This document shows positions 44,850 through 48,272 of a stretch of DNA of 48,272 nt, in pieces (the first letter of the stretch is position 1; every line of letters starts with the position of its first letter). A program made the position numbers and the translations under genes. The stretch is from Candidatus Bipolaricaulota bacterium (GTDB lineage Bacteria > Bipolaricaulota > Bipolaricaulia > Bipolaricaulales > Bipolaricaulaceae). Location of the stretch: contig JACIWL010000009.1 in assembly GCA_014360995.1 (NCBI GenBank), positions 1-48,272 on the forward strand. The letters run 5' to 3'. A model generated the notes under the pieces. It saw nothing but the letters and a program-made list of their open reading frames with translations, made no database searches and had not been told where the DNA came from.

Positions 44850-45661
44850 TGCCCGCTGAGAAAACCTTGTCCGTGCGGGGGAGGGTTTTTGTGAGTTTCA
44901 AGCTGCGCGCCCTCACAGGACTTCACATCGGAGGCACAGCCGGGGGCATCGCCATCGGCGGCGTGGACAACCCCGTAATTCGCGACCCCCTCACCAACCG
45001 CCCTTACATCCCTGGCTCCTCCCTCAAGGGCAAAATCCGCTCCCTTTTGGAAAAGCAGTATGGAAAAGAGCCAAACTGGAAAATCCACAACACTTGCATC
45101 CACATATGCCAAAACGGATTGGAATACAAGCAATGCCCAGTCTGCAATGTATTTGGGGTTCCAGCAGAACTTGACTACACCCACCCCTCCACGCGCCTCA
45201 TCGTGCGCGACATCAACCTCGATGAGAAATCCGCGGAGAACATGGAGGCTCTTCCCCTTGACCGCCCGTATACGGAGTTAAAGACGGAGGTTTCCATAGA
45301 CCGCATCACCTCCGCAGCCAATCCCCGTCCGGTGGAGCGGGTACCCGCGGGAGCGGTGTTCGGGCCGGGCGAATTCGTTTACACCGTCTACGAGGGCGAC
45401 GGCCTTGTCGATCCCAAAGAGGACGTGGAGAGATTAGCCGTGCTCTTTGAGGGCATGGCGCTTTTGGAACATGACTATTTGGGAGGCATGGGATCCAGGG
45501 GCTATGGAAAGGTCAAGTTTGAGGAAATCAAAATATCCCTCCGGCCCAAGGAAAGATACTTTACTTCCGAAGTCGTTGTGGCCGAAGTTCCCGACCTCGC
45601 CACGCTTCTTGCCCGCAAAGATGAAATCATTGAAAAGATCAAAGCCGAGCTAGGGCTTTAG
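44846..45661 (+). CDS. csm3: type III-A RAMP protein Csm3, target-RNA nuclease backbone
   Basis: Csm3 forms the repeating backbone and cuts bound target RNA at 6-base steps. The 271-residue product has LRALTGLHIGGT, then GVDNPVIRDPLTNRPYIPGS with the catalytic aspartate at D41, the SSLKGKIR motif, a cysteine/histidine cluster (CIHICQNG, CPVC) that fits zinc binding, and the glycine-rich loop GGMGSRGYGKV near the C-terminus. D41 present means RNA cleavage should be active. Two adjacent ATG codons (44846, 44849) are possible starts. Confidence 0.95.
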   Translation: MMPAEKTLSVRGRVFVSFKLRALTGLHIGGTAGGIAIGGVDNPVIRDPLTNRPYIPGSSLKGKIRSLLEKQYGKEPNWKIHNTCIHICQNGLEYKQCPVCNVFGVPAELDYTHPSTRLIVRDINLDEKSAENMEALPLDRPYTELKTEVSIDRITSAANPRPVERVPAGAVFGPGEFVYTVYEGDGLVDPKEDVERLAVLFEGMALLEHDYLGGMGSRGYGKVKFEEIKISLRPKERYFTSEVVVAEVPDLATLLARKDEIIEKIKAELGL

Positions 45662-45670
45662 GAGGAGTCC

Positions 45671-46606
45671 GTGCGCGTAAGCCTTTTCCGCCTTGCATTT
45701 CCCGAGGGATTTCACATCGCACCCCATGAGCTTTCCTTAAACGAAACCCTGCCCATGATTCCCTCCGACACCCTGTTTTCCGCCCTGGTTCATTGCTGGC
45801 TCCGCCACGGCGGAGAGGTTTCATCCTGGCTCGATCCATTTGTTCAGGGAGGGCCACCATTTTTGCTCACCTCCGCCTTTCCCTGGGTCGACGACGAGCC
45901 CTGGTTCCCCAAGCCCCTTTCCTTTCAGCCCACTCCCCAATGGAAAACCGTATCTTTTCTTCCCGAGGCTTTGTTCTTCCGCGCGGCCAAAGGAAAGCTT
46001 TTGGATGAGCCTCCGCCTGAGCTAGAGGAAACCACATGGAAAGTGGAGCAGATCCCGCGGGTTACCTTGGACCGCATAACATTGCGCAGCAACCTCTTTT
46101 ACATCGCCCGGGTACGGTTTCGGCCCGGATGTGGCTTATGGTTTGGTATAGCCTGGCTTCGCCCTGAAATGAGCTGTGGGAGTTGCTCTTTTCGGGAAGC
46201 GCTGGAATTAGCTTTGGCTGAACTTGCGGAAACTGGAATTGGCGGGGACAGAGGGATGGGCTATGGTCGTTTCCGCTTTGAGCACGTGGACGATGTTTCC
46301 TGGCCCGATCCGGCAGCCACTTTGGGAGTTTTGCTTTCCCGGCTTTGGCCTCGGCCAGAGGAGGTCGAGCTTTTAAGGAGATCTCAGGCCTGGCGCCTCA
46401 CCGAAGTGGGAGGGGTTGCCGAAACCGCCGTGGGCCATGTGCGCCGACTTCGCGTCCGGTTAGTGGTAGAAGGCTCTGTGGTTCCAGGCGACCTTACCGG
46501 CGGCATGGTAGATGTGGCTCCAGAGGACTTCGCAAAGAAACACCATCCCATTTGGCGTTATGGCCTGGCCTTCCTCTATCCATGGGAGGTGGACCATGGC
46601 CCTTAA
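45671..46606 (+). CDS. csm4: type III-A RAMP protein Csm4
   Basis: Csm4 caps the complex, binds Cas10 and holds the 5' tag of the crRNA. The 311-residue product starts VSLFRLAFPEGFHI, has IPSDTLFSALVHCWL, the RVTLDRITLRSNLFYIARVR segment usual in Csm4, and the glycine-rich loop GIGGDRGMGYGRF. The start is GTG at 45671 after GGAGGAG. It overlaps csm5 by 11 bases. Confidence 0.93.
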   Translation: MRVSLFRLAFPEGFHIAPHELSLNETLPMIPSDTLFSALVHCWLRHGGEVSSWLDPFVQGGPPFLLTSAFPWVDDEPWFPKPLSFQPTPQWKTVSFLPEALFFRAAKGKLLDEPPPELEETTWKVEQIPRVTLDRITLRSNLFYIARVRFRPGCGLWFGIAWLRPEMSCGSCSFREALELALAELAETGIGGDRGMGYGRFRFEHVDDVSWPDPAATLGVLLSRLWPRPEEVELLRRSQAWRLTEVGGVAETAVGHVRRLRVRLVVEGSVVPGDLTGGMVDVAPEDFAKKHHPIWRYGLAFLYPWEVDHGP

Positions 46607-47705
46607 GACCAAGTTTTTGCTTGCCATTAAGGTTCTCACTCCCCTTCACATAGGCACTGGAAACGAGCTGGTTCAGGATTTTGACTATGTGGTGTTTCAA
46701 GGGGGCAAAACCCTGAGACTTCATGAAGAACGGATTTTGGAGTGGATTTCCGAACGGGGAGAGGATTTTTCCCGCCTCACCCAAGGGGTTCCCCCCAGCG
46801 AGATCCTGGGCCCGGCCCTTTCTCCGGACTCACCCTTTGTGCGCTACGCCCTTCCTGGAGCCCCTCAAGGAACAAGGGAAATTCGGGAATGCATAAAGGA
46901 TGTATACGATCGCCCCTACCTTCCCGCCTCCTCCTTTAAGGGCGCTTTGCGCACCGTCCTCCTTTGGAAAATATGGAAGAATCGCAGATTGGCCTTGGCC
47001 AAAATTCGTCTCGAGGAAAGGAAGCAATATGCCGCACAATCGCTGGAAAAGGAAGTTTTTGGGGAAACGCCCCATGAAGATGTCCTGCGGGCGTTGCGCT
47101 TGCGGGACGCCCAACCCATAGAAAGGGATCGCCTTGTTTTGGTAAACGTGCGCGTCGTCTCCCGATCTTCTCGCAACGGAATCCCCATAGCCCTGGAGGC
47201 CATTGTCAGTCAAACCGCTTTTTTGATGGAGGGGCATATAGACGAGACGGCATTTCAGCCTTGGGGCAATTGGTCCAAGGAGAAGTTCCTTCCCAAAGAG
47301 AAGCGGGAGTGGCTTAGCTGGGAGTTCATAGCCCAAGCGGCGCGGGAGCGAGCCCTCCAAAAGCTGGAGCACGACATCCGCTGGGCAGAAAGAGTGGGAA
47401 TAAAACCTGAACCTTGGGAAAAGCTTTCTGAGGAAATCCACGCCGCGGAACGTTCTTCTCGCAAGGGCTTCCCCTTGCAAATCGGCTTTGGTAGCGGCTG
47501 GCTCAGCACCACGCTAGGTCCAGCGCTTCTTGCTGATCCAGACTACGCCCGCTTGGTCCACGAAAGATATGGGCTTGGCCGAAATCCCCGGTCAGGGAGA
47601 AAAACCCCTCCCGATCGCTATCCGGCCTCCCGACGCCTCGCCAGGCTTGGAAATCTTGACCTTCCCCTCGGCTGGGTCTGGGTGCTGCCAAAGGAGGAAG
47701 GATGA
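46596..47705 (+). CDS. csm5: type III-A RAMP protein Csm5
   Basis: Csm5 caps the 3' end of the crRNA and recruits host nucleases for crRNA trimming. The 369-residue product begins with the RAMP strand LLAIKVLTPLHIGTGNEL, has YLPASSFKGALRTVLL and VSRSSRNGIPIALEA, and a C-terminal region with LQIGFGSGWLSTTLG. The frame opens 28 codons earlier inside csm4; ATG at 46596 preceded by GGGAGGTG is chosen. The stop overlaps the next CARF gene by 4 bases (ATGA). Confidence 0.93.
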   Translation: MALKTKFLLAIKVLTPLHIGTGNELVQDFDYVVFQGGKTLRLHEERILEWISERGEDFSRLTQGVPPSEILGPALSPDSPFVRYALPGAPQGTREIRECIKDVYDRPYLPASSFKGALRTVLLWKIWKNRRLALAKIRLEERKQYAAQSLEKEVFGETPHEDVLRALRLRDAQPIERDRLVLVNVRVVSRSSRNGIPIALEAIVSQTAFLMEGHIDETAFQPWGNWSKEKFLPKEKREWLSWEFIAQAARERALQKLEHDIRWAERVGIKPEPWEKLSEEIHAAERSSRKGFPLQIGFGSGWLSTTLGPALLADPDYARLVHERYGLGRNPRSGRKTPPDRYPASRRLARLGNLDLPLGWVWVLPKEEG

Positions 47706-48272
47706 AGAGGATCTTGGCCTTAACCGTGGGTGGAGAGCCGGACCCCTTGGTCTGCGCCATTTCCACGCGCAAGCCCGACTTCGCGATCTTCTTTGCCACC
47801 ACCAAGCCTGCAGGCGGCTCGCGCCGGTATATTGAGGAGGCCACGGAGAAAGGAGATTCCATCATCTCGCGCGCCTCCCTTCCCCCAGGTTCCTACAAAA
47901 TTGTGGAGATCGACGATCCGGACGATTTTGACGGTTGTTTCAACACGATATATAAGGCTCTGCAGGGCTATCAAGCGGTCCAAGAGCGCTGGGCGGACTA
48001 CACCGGCGGAACGAAAACCATGTCGGCGGCCTTAGCCCTTGCCGCCCTCTTTTTGGGATGGGAACTGAGCTTAGTGACCGGCCCGCGGTTCGATACGGTA
48101 AAGGTGCAAAAAGGCACAGAAGCGGCCCGGCGCGTTCGCCTTGGAAATTTCCAGCAAGAATTCGTCTTGCGCCAGGTAAAGCTCCTTTACCAACAAAACG
48201 ACTTCGCCGGCGCAGCCAAGGTTTTGGAGGATTTCCTGGCCAACGTCGATCACGACCCCGTTTTCACCAAGC
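47702..48272 (+). CDS. CARF-domain protein, TIGR02710/Csm6-like, cut by window end
   Basis: About 190 residues are visible; the C-terminus lies beyond the window. The N-terminal CARF domain has LALTVGGEPDPLVCAISTRK, FFATTKP, and YTGGTKTMSAALALAALFLG with the TGGTKTM ligand-binding loop at residues 101-107, typical of the TIGR02710 group. From about residue 155 a helical part begins. Proteins of this kind are cyclic-oligoadenylate-activated effectors in type III systems; the effector domain (for instance a nuclease) cannot be named because it is outside the window. Coupled to csm5. Confidence 0.85.
   Translation, partial: MKRILALTVGGEPDPLVCAISTRKPDFAIFFATTKPAGGSRRYIEEATEKGDSIISRASLPPGSYKIVEIDDPDDFDGCFNTIYKALQGYQAVQERWADYTGGTKTMSAALALAALFLGWELSLVTGPRFDTVKVQKGTEAARRVRLGNFQQEFVLRQVKLLYQQNDFAGAAKVLEDFLANVDHDPVFTK

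Noticed and set aside
40757-48272. CRISPR array near the csm genes
   Set aside because: No spaced direct repeats of about 25-40 bases were seen in the intergenic parts, which are all very short except 40757-41076.

Overview
The window is one continuous piece of a GC-rich bacterial chromosome with very tight gene packing: many stop/start overlaps, several GTG and TTG starts, and one probable ATT start. Several traits point to a thermophile-like, fermentative or acetogenic deep-branching lineage, with Thermotogota-like or candidate-phylum (for example Bipolaricaulota-like) relatives as the best guess. These are a Thermotoga-style two-carboxylate (Na+-type) ATP synthase c subunit, a long beta' subunit with an N-terminal insertion, an adenosine-specific-kinase family protein usual in archaea and thermophiles, and a type III-A CRISPR system. 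The lineage is an inference; no rRNA gene is present to settle it.

Region 1 (1-17.9 kb, minus strand) is a large expression superoperon. Read 5' to 3' on the minus strand it runs hpf, a PP-loop protein, an FmdB-type zinc ribbon, rpoC, rpsL, rpsG, fusA, then the S10 and spc blocks from rpsJ to rpsE, leaving the window at position 1. rpoB is not next to rpoC, and tuf is missing between fusA and rpsJ. A clear sigma-70-type promoter (TTGACT-16-TATAAT) lies before hpf, so a ribosome-hibernation factor heads the ribosomal operon. A second candidate promoter precedes fmdB-rpoC. cca (CCA-adding enzyme) lies just upstream on the same strand.

Region 2 (19.4-26.1 kb, plus strand) is frr followed by an AtpI-like membrane protein and atpB-E-F-H-A-G-D. 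The operon ends after atpD; atpC (epsilon) is absent.

Region 3 (26.2-34.8 kb, minus strand) is a glycan-use locus controlled by a LacI-family repressor. It has a textbook promoter with a perfect palindromic operator on the start site, two secreted proteins (one with a frameshift in an A7 tract), a solute-binding protein, two ABC permeases (no ATPase), a GH130-type mannoside phosphorylase/mannosidase and a Gfo/Idh/MocA dehydrogenase.

Region 4 (34.8-40.8 kb, minus strand) is mixed metabolism. It contains a HAD phosphatase coupled to an unusual fusion of a circularly permuted GTPase with a MurQ-like SIS domain, an adenosine-specific-kinase family protein, a BaiN/HI0933 flavoprotein, a truncated LarA-like gene, gnd, and a remnant of a second HAD gene at the junction with the next region.

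Region 5 (41.0-48.3 kb, plus strand) is a type III-A CRISPR-Cas interference locus: a CARF protein fused to a LuxR-type helix-turn-helix, then cas10/csm1, csm2, csm3, csm4, csm5 and a second CARF protein cut by the window end. No CRISPR array, cas6 or adaptation genes lie in the window. The CARF-HTH protein suggests transcription controlled by cyclic oligoadenylate.
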